This document shows positions 43,686 through 52,065 of a DNA stretch of 64,000 nt, in pieces. Each line of letters opens with the position of its first letter. Positions within the stretch are counted from its first letter, which is position 1. The position numbers and the translations under genes are program-made. Origin of the DNA: Bdellovibrio reynosensis (GTDB lineage Bacteria; Bdellovibrionota; Bdellovibrionia; Bdellovibrionales; Bdellovibrionaceae); contig NZ_CP093442.1 in the NCBI RefSeq assembly GCF_022814725.1, positions 1,860,001-1,924,000 on the forward strand, written 5' to 3'. The notes below the pieces were generated by a model. It ran no database searches. It was given only the letters and a program-made list of their open reading frames with translations, and was not told the DNA's origin.

Positions 43686-43854
43686 TAGTTCTCGTTAGGG
43701 ACTTGGACTTAAAACTTTGGGGGTTCCAAAAATTAGCAGTACGCTAATTTTTCGATGATCGCAAAGCGATCACCCCGAAGGGGCAAGGGCCACTACGGCC
43801 CGCAGTCGCACTCCCTCGCGGGGCACTTATGAAAGTCAGCGGCCTCGAAGGCCG
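43686..43854 (+). repeat. Decayed partial tRNA-Leu copy carrying a hairpin array
   Basis: A TAGTTCTCG word found upstream of the tRNA recurs here. TGGGGGTTC (43718-43726) matches the start of the tRNA T arm, and TCCCTCGCGGGGCAC (43812-43826) matches its end exactly over 15 bases. Between these lie four perfect hairpins: AAAAATTAGC/GCTAATTTTT (43728-43752), GATCGC/GCGATC (43757-43771), CCCC/GGGG (43773-43783) and GGGCC/GGCCC (43787-43801). A fifth, CGGCC/GGCCG, follows at 43840-43854. The insertion point corresponds to the T loop. The segment is non-coding. Confidence 0.6.
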
Positions 43855-43869
43855 ATGAGTTTCACCCGA

Positions 43870-44298
43870 TTACCCAGCTTTCTTCCTAACCGAATCCCCC
43901 AAAAGCACTCCGCCAAACCTCTCCGTCAACTGACGAAGCTGGGTTTCCCGAGGTGGATACCTTTTATAACTCTCATAAACCTTGTCGTACCAGCGATGAT
44001 ATCGATCATGCCCCGTTCGAGACATAACACACAGATTAGAAGCTCTGTTATCGTCACGCTTGCCATTGATGTGATGTACTACTTCCCAATGCTCCAAACG
44101 CCGACCAAGAATTCCTTCCGCCACAACTCGATGCTCAAGGCGATCCTTGCCATCTGAATGCGATTTCTTAAGAACGTAACCATCACGATTTAACCGCTTG
44201 TCAGAAAAGACCCAGCGCAAAGATAGAAAGATCAGCTTGAAAGGAAGCTTGGCAATAAACCAAAGGAAACTGTAAAAGCGTCTTTTAAGCCATCTCAT
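43870..44298 (-). CDS. HNH endonuclease (HNH_3-type) with hydrophobic N-terminus
   Basis: A 142-residue protein. Residues about 55-101 match HNH_3 homing-type nucleases: EHRVVAEGILGRRLEHWEVV, then HHINGKRDDNRASNL with H75, H76, D83, N84 and N88, and further histidines at 97 and 101. Unusually, residues about 8-31 are hydrophobic and aromatic (FYSFLWFIAKLPFKLIFLSL), resembling a membrane anchor or export signal. No Shine-Dalgarno site precedes the ATG, but a CCGATAA box lies 7 nt upstream. It is next to a broken tRNA-Leu copy with hairpins, suggesting a mobile element remnant. Confidence 0.8.
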   Translation of the reverse strand: MRWLKRRFYSFLWFIAKLPFKLIFLSLRWVFSDKRLNRDGYVLKKSHSDGKDRLEHRVVAEGILGRRLEHWEVVHHINGKRDDNRASNLCVMSRTGHDRYHRWYDKVYESYKRYPPRETQLRQLTERFGGVLLGDSVRKKAG

Positions 44299-44305
44299 GC
44301 AAAGC

Positions 44306-44312
44306 TTATCGG
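44306..44312 (-). promoter_or_regulatory. Sigma-28-like -10 box, probable leaderless promoter
   Basis: On the minus strand TCCGATAA ends exactly 7 nt before the HNH ATG. Eleven bases further upstream is TAATGGTC, five of eight matching the FliA -35 TAAAGTTT, the best -35 of the group. No Shine-Dalgarno site is seen. Confidence 0.5.
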
Positions 44313-44388
44313 ACGCTTCAGCCAGACCATTAGCCAGGCTTTGGAAAGAAAATGATTCAAGATGAGAATAGAAGAGCTTTTTCTATTT

Positions 44389-44718
44389 TTACGCAGTCCC
44401 TGGGGGCTTGTACTTCACTTGCGCAGCTTTTTTAAGCGCTTCTAATGTATCGTCTACCGTCACAAGCACGGTAGTCTCATAATCTTTGACGGCGCCTCCA
44501 GCGGTGATCGCTATCGCCACAGCCGTCATTGCAACGTTATCCGGAGCTTCCCAGACAATGTATCCATCATGACAGCCAAACGCATACCAGAAGCCATTTA
44601 GTTTCCCACCCACAGCTTCAATATAAGTTTGCGCAGCCTTGCGACGATCCTCGCCATGACTGATTAATCGGGCCCAAGCTTCGGGTGTGTAGCTGAACTT
44701 CGTCAGATAAAGCGCCAT
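44389..44718 (-). CDS. GYD-domain protein
   Basis: A 109-residue small cytoplasmic protein of the GYD family, named for FGCHDGYIVWEAPDN (about residues 47-61). YLTKFSYTPEAWARLISH and the repeated helix-strand layout fit. The function is unknown; the fold resembles a dimeric alpha-beta barrel. The start has GGAGCAG upstream. A proline-rich tail (KYKPPGTA) ends it. Confidence 0.8.
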   Translation of the reverse strand: MALYLTKFSYTPEAWARLISHGEDRRKAAQTYIEAVGGKLNGFWYAFGCHDGYIVWEAPDNVAMTAVAIAITAGGAVKDYETTVLVTVDDTLEALKKAAQVKYKPPGTA

Positions 44719-44935
44719 GACTGCTCCTTCGCGATAGCATTTTGAGACTTGATGCTAATCACGAAATAGCGCTTCGCAGGAGATATCCTACTGAAATACA
44801 TAATATGAGCCACACGTAATTGACTTGAGGCAACCCGCGGAACATCCCAGAACTAAAACGCACTTCCCAACACAACCCTAACTTTCACATTTTCCTTCTT
44901 TACAATTAAAGTGCGCCATCAACAAAGGAAGAAAA

Positions 44936-45298
44936 ATGAAACTACTTATCGCAATTGCAACAGTCTTAACTGCGTTCTCTGCTCAAGCTCGTGTAACTAA
45001 CGAAACTTCATTCTGTGACGGTGAATTAAAAAGCGGAACATACGTGCAATTCGAAATCTCTTCGACTGCAGTTCCAACATTCCTAACGGCGATTATGGTT
45101 GTTGGCGAAGACAGAGACTATGATGTGTACTTTAACTGTAAACGCAGCCAAAAAGATTTTTCTGCAATCACATGTGTAGAAAAAGTTCCATCAGGCGTAA
45201 AGTTTAAAGTGAACATGAAAAATGCAACCGCTGAAGTTTATCACGAAACTGAAGTTGAAAATATCTTCAACTACCTTGGCACCTTGAATTGCAAATAG
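44936..45298 (+). CDS. Small secreted protein, unknown
   Basis: A 120-residue protein with a signal peptide (MKLLIAIATVLTAFSAQA) and a mature part of about 100 residues. Four cysteines (FCDGELK, NCKRSQ, ITCVEK, LNCK) could form two disulfides. The ATG has AAGGAAG upstream. No family recognised. A hairpin terminator follows. Possibly a periplasmic or released factor; nothing more can be said. Confidence 0.72.
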   Translation: MKLLIAIATVLTAFSAQARVTNETSFCDGELKSGTYVQFEISSTAVPTFLTAIMVVGEDRDYDVYFNCKRSQKDFSAITCVEKVPSGVKFKVNMKNATAEVYHETEVENIFNYLGTLNCK

Positions 45299-45308
45299 TT
45301 TTTAGATT

Positions 45309-45340
45309 CAAATAAAGCGATCGCCCGGTCGCTTTATTCA
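45309..45340. terminator. Bidirectional terminator hairpin
   Basis: AATAAAGCGA-tcgcccgg-TCGCTTTATT between two convergent genes. The stop codon of the GNAT gene lies inside the right arm. The U tract is AT-rich rather than a pure T run. Confidence 0.65.
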
Positions 45341-45879
45341 TCCAATTCCAAACCAAGCTGCTTTCCATAAGCAGTTCGGCGTTCTTTATTTAAGAATAAT
45401 CTAAGCTCAATTAGAAACTTAAATCGCTCGTGAAATTGCATGCTGCTTATTACAAAACCTTTTTTTAGTTTTGGAATCAGAACAGCAGAATTATTCGGAT
45501 GATGATTACTTGTTACGACCTGGAAGCCTTCTTCGGTAAGGATGTGCAATACATGATCTAACAGTTTAGAATAAGCGCCGCGCTTGCGATATGCGGGAAC
45601 AATGGCAGAGTTTTGCATGTAATAAGTTTCTGCATCAACAGCATAACCAAAATGCCACCCAATAACTTCTGAACCTTCATAAGCTAATAACCGCAGACGG
45701 TACCGCTGGTCATTTTTCTTTCTATCGCTGATTTTATTTTTAGACTGTTCATCAATATCAAAATTAAGCGCAGCTGCAAATCGATTCGAAAAAGCATTAT
45801 CAAAATGCTTTTCTAAAATCTCATTAAGTTCTTCTGCAGAAACTTGCTTCACTGAAAAATTCGTTAGCGCTCTGGACAT
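45334..45879 (-). CDS. GNAT-family acetyltransferase
   Basis: A 181-residue N-acetyltransferase-like protein. QNSAIVPAYRKRGAYSKLLDH is motif A of the GNAT family, binding acetyl-CoA (R/Q-x-x-G-x-x-x/A type). The segment before it (GWHFGYAVDAETYYM) forms the beta-4 strand. The substrate is unknown. The start is the ATG at 45877-45879 with GGGGAAAA upstream. A nine-residue longer frame is unsupported. It ends inside a bidirectional terminator. Confidence 0.75.
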   Translation of the reverse strand: MSRALTNFSVKQVSAEELNEILEKHFDNAFSNRFAAALNFDIDEQSKNKISDRKKNDQRYRLRLLAYEGSEVIGWHFGYAVDAETYYMQNSAIVPAYRKRGAYSKLLDHVLHILTEEGFQVVTSNHHPNNSAVLIPKLKKGFVISSMQFHERFKFLIELRLFLNKERRTAYGKQLGLELDE

Positions 45880-45939
45880 GTCTTTTCCCCGTCTATGAAT
45901 AAACATATCGCAAAGATAATGTGTTCGAGAATCTATTTC

Positions 45940-48753
45940 TTATTCTTTCACAGTCCCCACTAAAATCGGTGAACTATAGTCAACACCTGTAAGCGAAGGT
46001 GGATTAGGCACAGCAATTTGCCCGTACCAGTTGTCGCCCCAGCAGTGCAGGCGACCTTCGTTAATTCCGCAGGTATGGCTGTCGCCTTCACCCAATTTAG
46101 TCCACTTGTCTGAACTGCCTATTTGAACTGGCGACTCACTATCAATGTAAGTACCGTCGCCAACTTGGCCGGAATAATTATAGCCCCAGCAAAAAAGTTT
46201 ACCGCCATTCACAGCGCAAGAGTGTTCTGAAAAAACAGTGATACCTAAAGACTGCCAAGACGTCGAAATACCAATCTGCTGCGGAGTAAGAACATTCCCA
46301 GACCCGGCTCCGTTTCCAACAGCACCCACAGTGTCCTGACCCCAGCAAAATAATTTTCCTGAATTGATACCACAAGTATGCATGTAACCTGCTGCAATCG
46401 CGGTCCATGTTGTCGAAGTACCCACTTGCACAGGTGTAGCAGAGTCTTGACCTAAGCCATCGCCGAGCTGTCCATCCCCGCCCATGCCCCAACAGAATAA
46501 TTTCCCGCCATCAATACCACAGTTATGCCCAGCACCCATGCCCAATGATTGCCACGTTGTTGATGTTCCCACTTGTTGAGGAGTATCAACATTATTACCC
46601 CAGCAAAATAATTTGCCGCCATCAATTCCACAGAAGGAAACTGGGCCTGCAGCAATTTCTTGCCATTGAGTCGATGCACCGATTCGTTCAGGAACTAAAA
46701 CCTTTGCAGTTGAACCTGCACCATTTCCAAGTTCACCATTCTGATCATCACCCCAACAGTACAACCCGCCAGATTTAATTCCGCAGGAAGCGAAAACGCC
46801 GCCAGCAACGTCGGTCCAAGTGCTTCCGTTACCAACCCTTTGCGGAACATACTTTTTAACTAGGGCAGGATCGTTAATTCCAAGTTGTCCATCAACGTTC
46901 TCGCCCCAGCAGTAAAGTTCGCCGTTTTTAATTCCACAGGCAAAACCTAATGCTCCGGTCACATGGGTCCACCCTGTGGCATCACTGGCTTGATGAGGAG
47001 TGTTTACTCTGCCAATTTCTTCGGGACTATATAAGCCTAAATCTCTTCTGCCGGTGTCATCGTCTGTTGTCCAGCAGTACATTTTTCCCGCATCTAAACC
47101 GCAAGCAAAATAGTCTCCGGTAGTAATAGCACTCCACTGCGCTGAAGTTCCGACTTGGGTCACTGATTCAACCTCGTCACCGAAATATATAGTTCCCCAG
47201 CAGTGCAGTTCACCGTTAGAAATAGCACATGAATAACTTTGTCGAGACGTCAGCTTTTCCCAGTCAGTCCCAGCATCGATCAATTGCGGCGTTGTAGTGC
47301 TCACGTCGCCGGCTCCGTTTCCTTGCTGGGCATACATGTCATCGCCCCAGCAATAAAGTTGGCCAGCGTTGATACCACAAGTGTGATCTCCGCCACCCTT
47401 GACCTCTTCCCAAGTTGTTGAAGCACCGATTTGCGCTGGAGTTTGCACGTTCGCTGTTGGCGCGCCGTTACCTTGCTGACCGCGGTTGTCGCGCCCCCAG
47501 CAAAATAGCTTTCCGGCATCAATCCCACAACTATGAGAGGATCCAACACCAATTGAAGTCCAGGTCGTGCTAGCGCCCACCTTCGTCGGAACATTTTGTG
47601 GAAGGTTATTCCCTAGTCCAAGTTGATAGAATTGACTGTCACCCCAGCAATACATTTCTCCAGCATTGATTCCACAAGTGAAAAACATCCCTGCAGAGAT
47701 ACTTTGCCAAGTGTTTGAAGAACCTACTTTTTGCGGAACTGTTGACGGTGTATTTCCAGGGCCATTTCCAAGTGCCTGACTGGAATCTCGACCCCAACAA
47801 AAAAGTTCGCCGGCGTTAATTCCACAAGTATGCTCACCACCTAATGCAAGGGATTGCCACGTGGTGGAAGTGCCAACTCGCGTAGGACTTGTTTGCGGAT
47901 CCGAATGCCCCAACCCTAACTGGCCATAATCGTTATTGCCCCAGCAATAAAGCTTTCCGCTGCTGATCGCGCAGACGTGTTTAGCTCCTGCCTGTACAAC
48001 ATCGTATGATTTCGCGATAGCTGGATTTCCCGGAACTATCGAAAAATTCAGAGCAGCTTTTAAAAGAGACATTCCATTATTAAGTTGTAGTACCTGTAAG
48101 TCTTTACTTGAAAGAGTCGTGCCGGTCGGAATTTTTAAGGCTACATTTACAGATGTTGCACCGGCAGGAATAAAAATTCGTCCTTCAGCATTGAGGTCTT
48201 CAAGTGGAATAGGATTGCTGGAAGATGAATACGAAGAATACTTGACGTACGTATCAAACGGCGCTGCTGCTGATAGATTTAAAGTTGCTGTTTGCGCTGT
48301 AGCAGAACTTTTTAAGACATAATCGGCTTGAGCAAAAGTCATTGTAAGACTTGGTCCAATTGTCAAAGACACTACTGGCGAAAGCGCCGTCACTGAACCG
48401 TACGTCGCTTGAATTTTATATTCACAATTTGCACCATCTAATAAATCAATATCACCGGACAACATTCCGTCTTGTGCGATACTAAGTCCTGTACAAGTAT
48501 TATCCGCTAAAGAAAGAGTTGCCCCCGAAGGAATCCCAGAAAGATCCATTTCGCCATAGTACGGGTAAGACTCAGGAACCGAAGTTGGAAAGTCTGAAAC
48601 TTTATTTGAAAGATCGATGGTAACCGGAGATAACAGACTTGGCTGTTCTAAATCTTTCTTAAAAATGGCAATGTCCAGAGTACATCCTGCAAGAAGATGC
48701 AGTGTTAGCAGAAGGAAGACAGATTTAAGAATGTGCAAGTATGTGCCCGTCAT
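45940..48753 (-). CDS. RCC1-repeat (double seven-blade beta-propeller) lipoprotein
   Basis: A 937-residue envelope protein. A lipobox (LLAGC, C24) follows the signal peptide MTGTYLHILKSVFLLLTLHL. Residues about 25-255 form a beta-rich region that looks immunoglobulin- or Calx-beta-like. From about 258 I count 14 RCC1-type repeats, each with the pattern CGI-x5-CWG, two cysteines eight residues apart (one repeat has CWT). Fourteen repeats fit two seven-bladed propellers. Such proteins bind other proteins or carbohydrates at the surface. The ATG lacks a Shine-Dalgarno site; a CCGATGA box is 7 nt upstream. Confidence 0.85.
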   Translation of the reverse strand: MTGTYLHILKSVFLLLTLHLLAGCTLDIAIFKKDLEQPSLLSPVTIDLSNKVSDFPTSVPESYPYYGEMDLSGIPSGATLSLADNTCTGLSIAQDGMLSGDIDLLDGANCEYKIQATYGSVTALSPVVSLTIGPSLTMTFAQADYVLKSSATAQTATLNLSAAAPFDTYVKYSSYSSSSNPIPLEDLNAEGRIFIPAGATSVNVALKIPTGTTLSSKDLQVLQLNNGMSLLKAALNFSIVPGNPAIAKSYDVVQAGAKHVCAISSGKLYCWGNNDYGQLGLGHSDPQTSPTRVGTSTTWQSLALGGEHTCGINAGELFCWGRDSSQALGNGPGNTPSTVPQKVGSSNTWQSISAGMFFTCGINAGEMYCWGDSQFYQLGLGNNLPQNVPTKVGASTTWTSIGVGSSHSCGIDAGKLFCWGRDNRGQQGNGAPTANVQTPAQIGASTTWEEVKGGGDHTCGINAGQLYCWGDDMYAQQGNGAGDVSTTTPQLIDAGTDWEKLTSRQSYSCAISNGELHCWGTIYFGDEVESVTQVGTSAQWSAITTGDYFACGLDAGKMYCWTTDDDTGRRDLGLYSPEEIGRVNTPHQASDATGWTHVTGALGFACGIKNGELYCWGENVDGQLGINDPALVKKYVPQRVGNGSTWTDVAGGVFASCGIKSGGLYCWGDDQNGELGNGAGSTAKVLVPERIGASTQWQEIAAGPVSFCGIDGGKLFCWGNNVDTPQQVGTSTTWQSLGMGAGHNCGIDGGKLFCWGMGGDGQLGDGLGQDSATPVQVGTSTTWTAIAAGYMHTCGINSGKLFCWGQDTVGAVGNGAGSGNVLTPQQIGISTSWQSLGITVFSEHSCAVNGGKLFCWGYNYSGQVGDGTYIDSESPVQIGSSDKWTKLGEGDSHTCGINEGRLHCWGDNWYGQIAVPNPPSLTGVDYSSPILVGTVKE

Positions 48754-48760
48754 GTATTAC

Positions 48761-48767
48761 TCATCGG
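48761..48767 (-). promoter_or_regulatory. Variant sigma-28-like -10 box, probable leaderless promoter
   Basis: CCGATGA, one base different from CCGATAA, is followed by exactly 7 nt and then the ATG of the RCC1 lipoprotein. No ribosome site precedes the start. It is placed with the group because of the identical spacing. Confidence 0.4.
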
Positions 48768-48846
48768 TAATACTTAGGCAACCTCAAGGGAAATCTAAAT
48801 AATTCCTCAGAAAGTGAGGTCTCATGTTTTTATCAATGGGATTCAA

Positions 48847-49707
48847 TTATAAGCCTGGATAATTTCGTTGATAGAACTTTACTAGTTCTGGCTCCAAACG
48901 TTTTTGGTCCTCTTGCGAATGCCACCGAGCAACTCCTTTTTCTAGACGCTTTAATAGAGAAAGGTTGGTTAAGGCTTTGTTCACATCTTTTATGACTTGT
49001 TTACCCCACTCCGTTTTAGGGCAAGCTACGACAACTTCTACGAAAGGTTTGTTATCGCTTAACGGAACATGCACGACGCGATCCTTGGTGTTTCCAAAAA
49101 GCTCATCATAGTATTTCGCTTCAAAAGGATAACCAAGCGTGTACTGCACACGATTCGTGTTCAGCATGCGATGAACTAACAGGCTTGAAGCCACCGGCAG
49201 GATTTTTTTATTCTTTTTATAGTCATTCTTAAAAAGAACTTCATCAATACCTTCACCATAAAGACGACCAACGCCTAAAAGCCAATGACTTTTTTTATCT
49301 AAAAAATCTTGAAGACTTTTAAGTCCCTTCACTTCACGCAGTTTGCTTTGTTTTAAAAGCACACCATTTGCAGGAATCAAAAAAACGGGTTTAGAAAAAT
49401 AAAAAAGCTTAGCCCACTCCGGGGTATCTAACCACCCCGCATTGCATATGGGCGACTTTTCTTCTGCTTCTTTCAAAACACGGGGGACATTGGCTTCTAA
49501 ATGTTTATGTCGGTACTGCGGTAAAGCCGCGATAAGTTCCCTTTCCACAACATCTAAAACCCCTTGGCCTTTAAATGGAGCTTCAAAAATAAAAATCGGA
49601 GGATCATTCCAACGAATCCATGTAAGCGTTCTCGCTTCACCTTTTGCAAAGCTGCTTATACACACCCAAATATTTAAAAATAAAAAAACGATCGATGCAA
49701 AATGCAT
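48847..49707 (-). CDS. Periplasmic substrate-binding-like protein (TIGR02285 type)
   Basis: A 286-residue secreted protein with the family 3 solute-binding layout. It has a signal sequence (MHFASIVFLFLNIWVCISSFAKG), then TWIRWNDPPIFIFE, LIPANGVLLKQSKLREVKGL and the C-terminal helix EVVVACPKTEWGKQVIK. The family is close to TIGR02285 proteins of delta-proteobacteria, whose ligand is unknown. A permease is not adjacent. The ATG lacks a clear Shine-Dalgarno site, with GGTGG and TATGAAT nearby. Confidence 0.6.
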   Translation of the reverse strand: MHFASIVFLFLNIWVCISSFAKGEARTLTWIRWNDPPIFIFEAPFKGQGVLDVVERELIAALPQYRHKHLEANVPRVLKEAEEKSPICNAGWLDTPEWAKLFYFSKPVFLIPANGVLLKQSKLREVKGLKSLQDFLDKKSHWLLGVGRLYGEGIDEVLFKNDYKKNKKILPVASSLLVHRMLNTNRVQYTLGYPFEAKYYDELFGNTKDRVVHVPLSDNKPFVEVVVACPKTEWGKQVIKDVNKALTNLSLLKRLEKGVARWHSQEDQKRLEPELVKFYQRNYPGL

Positions 49708-50030
49708 ATACTATTCATACCACCTACTCACAGGAAGATAAGGCCTTGCGACAGAATGCAAAAAACTTTCATCGAAGAATTATGTTTAAGAGCATGAATG
49801 GGACCTATTGTCGTAATTAAATTATCAATCGCATCAAAAAAGACAGTGATCAAAATTCCACAGTGAGGTGACCCCGAAACAGCCAATCTCATAACGAAGC
49901 AAAATCCCATTTCGGGCACTTCGCAATCTTAAATTCCTGATTTCTAAGAGGAAAAATGTTTTAGCCCGTTTAATACCTTACCGAAGAGTTCTACATCTGC
50001 TTATCAAATTCACCTTGTTAGGAGAAACAA
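49708..50030. other. Intergenic region without recognised feature
   Basis: 323 nt between divergent genes. A minus-strand frame here (49728-49919) shows no ribosome site and no family features, so I treat it as chance. The last part carries TTAGGAG for the downstream lipoprotein gene. I see no strong hairpin or promoter. Confidence 0.5.
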
Positions 50031-50729
50031 ATGAAGAACGTTACCGGAAATGTACTCACTAAATTAATTTTAGCCACAACACTTCTTATCACTACGGCGG
50101 CCTGTGAAAAGAAACTGGAAGAAGAAGCTTCCACAGGCGGAATTACCGCCGCTGATCTTGCCGGTGATGTCAGATATTCAGCATGTATTCCAGTTGGAAG
50201 CTCTATGGGACCTGACCTAAATGGTAACTCTTATTTTAGAAGCCTAGATCTTAATGATGATAACACCTATACAATGTCTGTTTTCTTTTATACTGGTACA
50301 AATTGTTCAGCGGGCGGTCAAGCCCTGTGGACATATACCACAGCGGGGGCATTTGCAGTGGGCGATGCTATTCCTACCCTGACTGATACTTATGCCATCG
50401 CTTATACAATGACTACTTCCTTAATGACCATGTACTCGTGGGGAACTTGGGCTGCTTATCTAAACGATGCGCCAGGATGTATGACAAACTTCGATGAAAC
50501 ACAGATCTCGACTGAATTAAATATCGCGGGTAAAAACTGTCATCAGTCTGGTAATGGCCGTGACTTCGTCTTACCACAGTTCCCTGCCACAAATTCTGAA
50601 TTCTTAGATGCCATCAAACTTGATACAGTAACTGGAACTATAACAGTTTCTACTCCAGTAAATGTTTGGAATAATGGTCAGACAGGCTCACTTCCAACCT
50701 CAGTCGATTTAGAATACGAATTGCCATAG
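50031..50729 (+). CDS. Lipoprotein of unknown function
   Basis: A 232-residue protein with a lipobox (TTAAC, C25) after a hydrophobic signal (LILATTLLITTAA). The mature part is rich in Thr, Ser, Gly, Asn and aromatic residues and has five further cysteines, consistent with a disulfide-stabilised beta fold. A Glu/Lys stretch (CEKKLEEEA) follows the lipidated cysteine. The ATG has AGGAG upstream. No family recognised. A terminator follows the stop. Confidence 0.75.
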   Translation: MKNVTGNVLTKLILATTLLITTAACEKKLEEEASTGGITAADLAGDVRYSACIPVGSSMGPDLNGNSYFRSLDLNDDNTYTMSVFFYTGTNCSAGGQALWTYTTAGAFAVGDAIPTLTDTYAIAYTMTTSLMTMYSWGTWAAYLNDAPGCMTNFDETQISTELNIAGKNCHQSGNGRDFVLPQFPATNSEFLDAIKLDTVTGTITVSTPVNVWNNGQTGSLPTSVDLEYELP

Positions 50730-50744
50730 TAATCCAGAAAAGGA

Positions 50745-50775
50745 AAAGGCTGCTTTCATGCAGCCTTTCTTTATG
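50745..50775. terminator. Rho-independent terminator
   Basis: AAAGGCTGC-tttcat-GCAGCCTTT followed by TCTTTAT, after the lipoprotein gene and reaching the end of the convergent DUF488 gene. Its symmetry suggests it serves both. Confidence 0.75.
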
Positions 50776-51277
50776 ATGCTTTCTTGGCCTTCTTTAAAGG
50801 CTTTCCAAACATTCCTAGATCGGAACCTTCAGGCAACACATCTAAGTCAATGACCTTCATTTTGGTTTTATTACGAAGCTCTTCAGCCACAAAATGTCTA
50901 TGGCAATCCGAAGCATCAGCTTCATAACACAACAAGGCCGCACGATCAGTTTGTTTTACAAGCTCTACCACTTCCTGCAATTCTTTTTGCGTTTTTGGAA
51001 TGATTTCATCAACAAACTTTCCAAACATCTGATTGCGAGTGATCAGTTTTGCTTTTTCTTCCTTTCGCCAGGCATTGGGTGTTCCTAAAGTGCCATAGTG
51101 AATATACCCGATGCCTTTTTCCTCAAGACGCTCGCGCAGGCGAGACTTTGAAAAACCTTTTTTGCGACTGACTGGATTCTTGCGAATATCAATAATATAG
51201 CTAACTTTGTTTTTCTTTAAACCCTCTAAAAATTGATCAATGTCACAGCCTTCATAGCCGACCGTATAAATAGTCAT
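50771..51277 (-). CDS. DUF488-family protein
   Basis: A 168-residue protein matching DUF488. The N-terminus has TIYTVGYEGCDIDQFLEGL and IDIRKNPVSR, and the C-terminal part has ALLCYEADASDCHRHFVAEEL, the most conserved motif, whose cysteine is thought to be catalytic. The function is unknown, possibly thiol chemistry. The start overlaps the DUF3750 stop (ATGA), so it is coupled to that gene. It is the last gene of a UDG-DUF3750-DUF488 unit. Confidence 0.85.
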   Translation of the reverse strand: MTIYTVGYEGCDIDQFLEGLKKNKVSYIIDIRKNPVSRKKGFSKSRLRERLEEKGIGYIHYGTLGTPNAWRKEEKAKLITRNQMFGKFVDEIIPKTQKELQEVVELVKQTDRAALLCYEADASDCHRHFVAEELRNKTKMKVIDLDVLPEGSDLGMFGKPLKKAKKAS

Positions 51278-52065
51278 AACGATCCTTCCTTGGATAACTT
51301 CTGTCCTTCAGTGATTTCTGGGACGGTAAAATCTTTTTGAAATAAAGCTTTGTCCTTCATTCCTAATCTTCCAAGAAATGGAAGTTTGATCGCAGGATTT
51401 GCGAAATCAACACCGAAACTCATGCCTAAAAGATTTAGCTCAATTCCTTCTTCTAATCCGACCGTGGCACCCAACAAGCCAAACAAAGAAAGTTGTACGC
51501 CCGTGCCGGATTCAGAAAACCCAACAGGCTGCCCCGTGCCGATCCAATCTTTACCAACAGCATGGGGAGGCAAGCTTGCATACAAGCCCGGAGTATTGCG
51601 CATCACATGGGAAACAAAGGTGTTACTATTTGGCCCAGGCCAAATTCGATAAGAATCGGGATAGGGATAAGACTCAATAGCTTTCACCACATGGGGAATC
51701 ATCTTTTCAGCTTCTTCACCGCGCAAATCAAAATGCAATGTCGGCTCATTACCAAACCATTTTTGATCAGGTTGACGATGGGTTAAGCGCACGACTTTCA
51801 TTCCATGATTAGCGTAATAGCCCATCACCTCATACACATCGTACTGCTTGGCATTTTTCTGTTTCACAGCAAGCCAGGAATGGACAGCAAGATTTCCCTT
51901 CCATCCATAGGTGCGTGCAGAATAGACCTGCACCATGGCTCTAGTTTCTGACTGCGGAGTCGGAGCTATACCAATAGAACTGCGATCCGCTGTACGCCAA
52001 TCATCAGCCCAAGAAAAAATTGATTTAAAAAATACCATAATAGAAACAAGCATGGCTTTTTTCAC
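51274..52065 (-). CDS. DUF3750-family secreted protein
   Basis: A 263-residue protein of the DUF3750 family. HSWLAVKQKNAKQYDVYEVM and GPNSNTFVSHVMRNTPGL are the two conserved blocks, with a histidine and polar residues suggesting a peptidase- or transferase-like site. From the GTG start (52063-52065), a signal-like helix (MKKAMLVSIMVFFKSIF) precedes the domain. I prefer this GTG because it overlaps the UDG stop (GTGA) and has AAAGGG upstream. A longer TTG start is also in frame. Coupled to UDG and DUF488. Confidence 0.75.
   Translation of the reverse strand: MKKAMLVSIMVFFKSIFSWADDWRTADRSSIGIAPTPQSETRAMVQVYSARTYGWKGNLAVHSWLAVKQKNAKQYDVYEVMGYYANHGMKVVRLTHRQPDQKWFGNEPTLHFDLRGEEAEKMIPHVVKAIESYPYPDSYRIWPGPNSNTFVSHVMRNTPGLYASLPPHAVGKDWIGTGQPVGFSESGTGVQLSLFGLLGATVGLEEGIELNLLGMSFGVDFANPAIKLPFLGRLGMKDKALFQKDFTVPEITEGQKLSKEGSL

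Noticed and set aside
43728-43854. CRISPR-like array
   Set aside because: The units are different hairpins with no repeated spacer-repeat pattern and no cas genes.
49728-49919. Minus-strand frame of 63 residues
   Set aside because: No ribosome site, no family features and mixed cysteine/proline content typical of chance.
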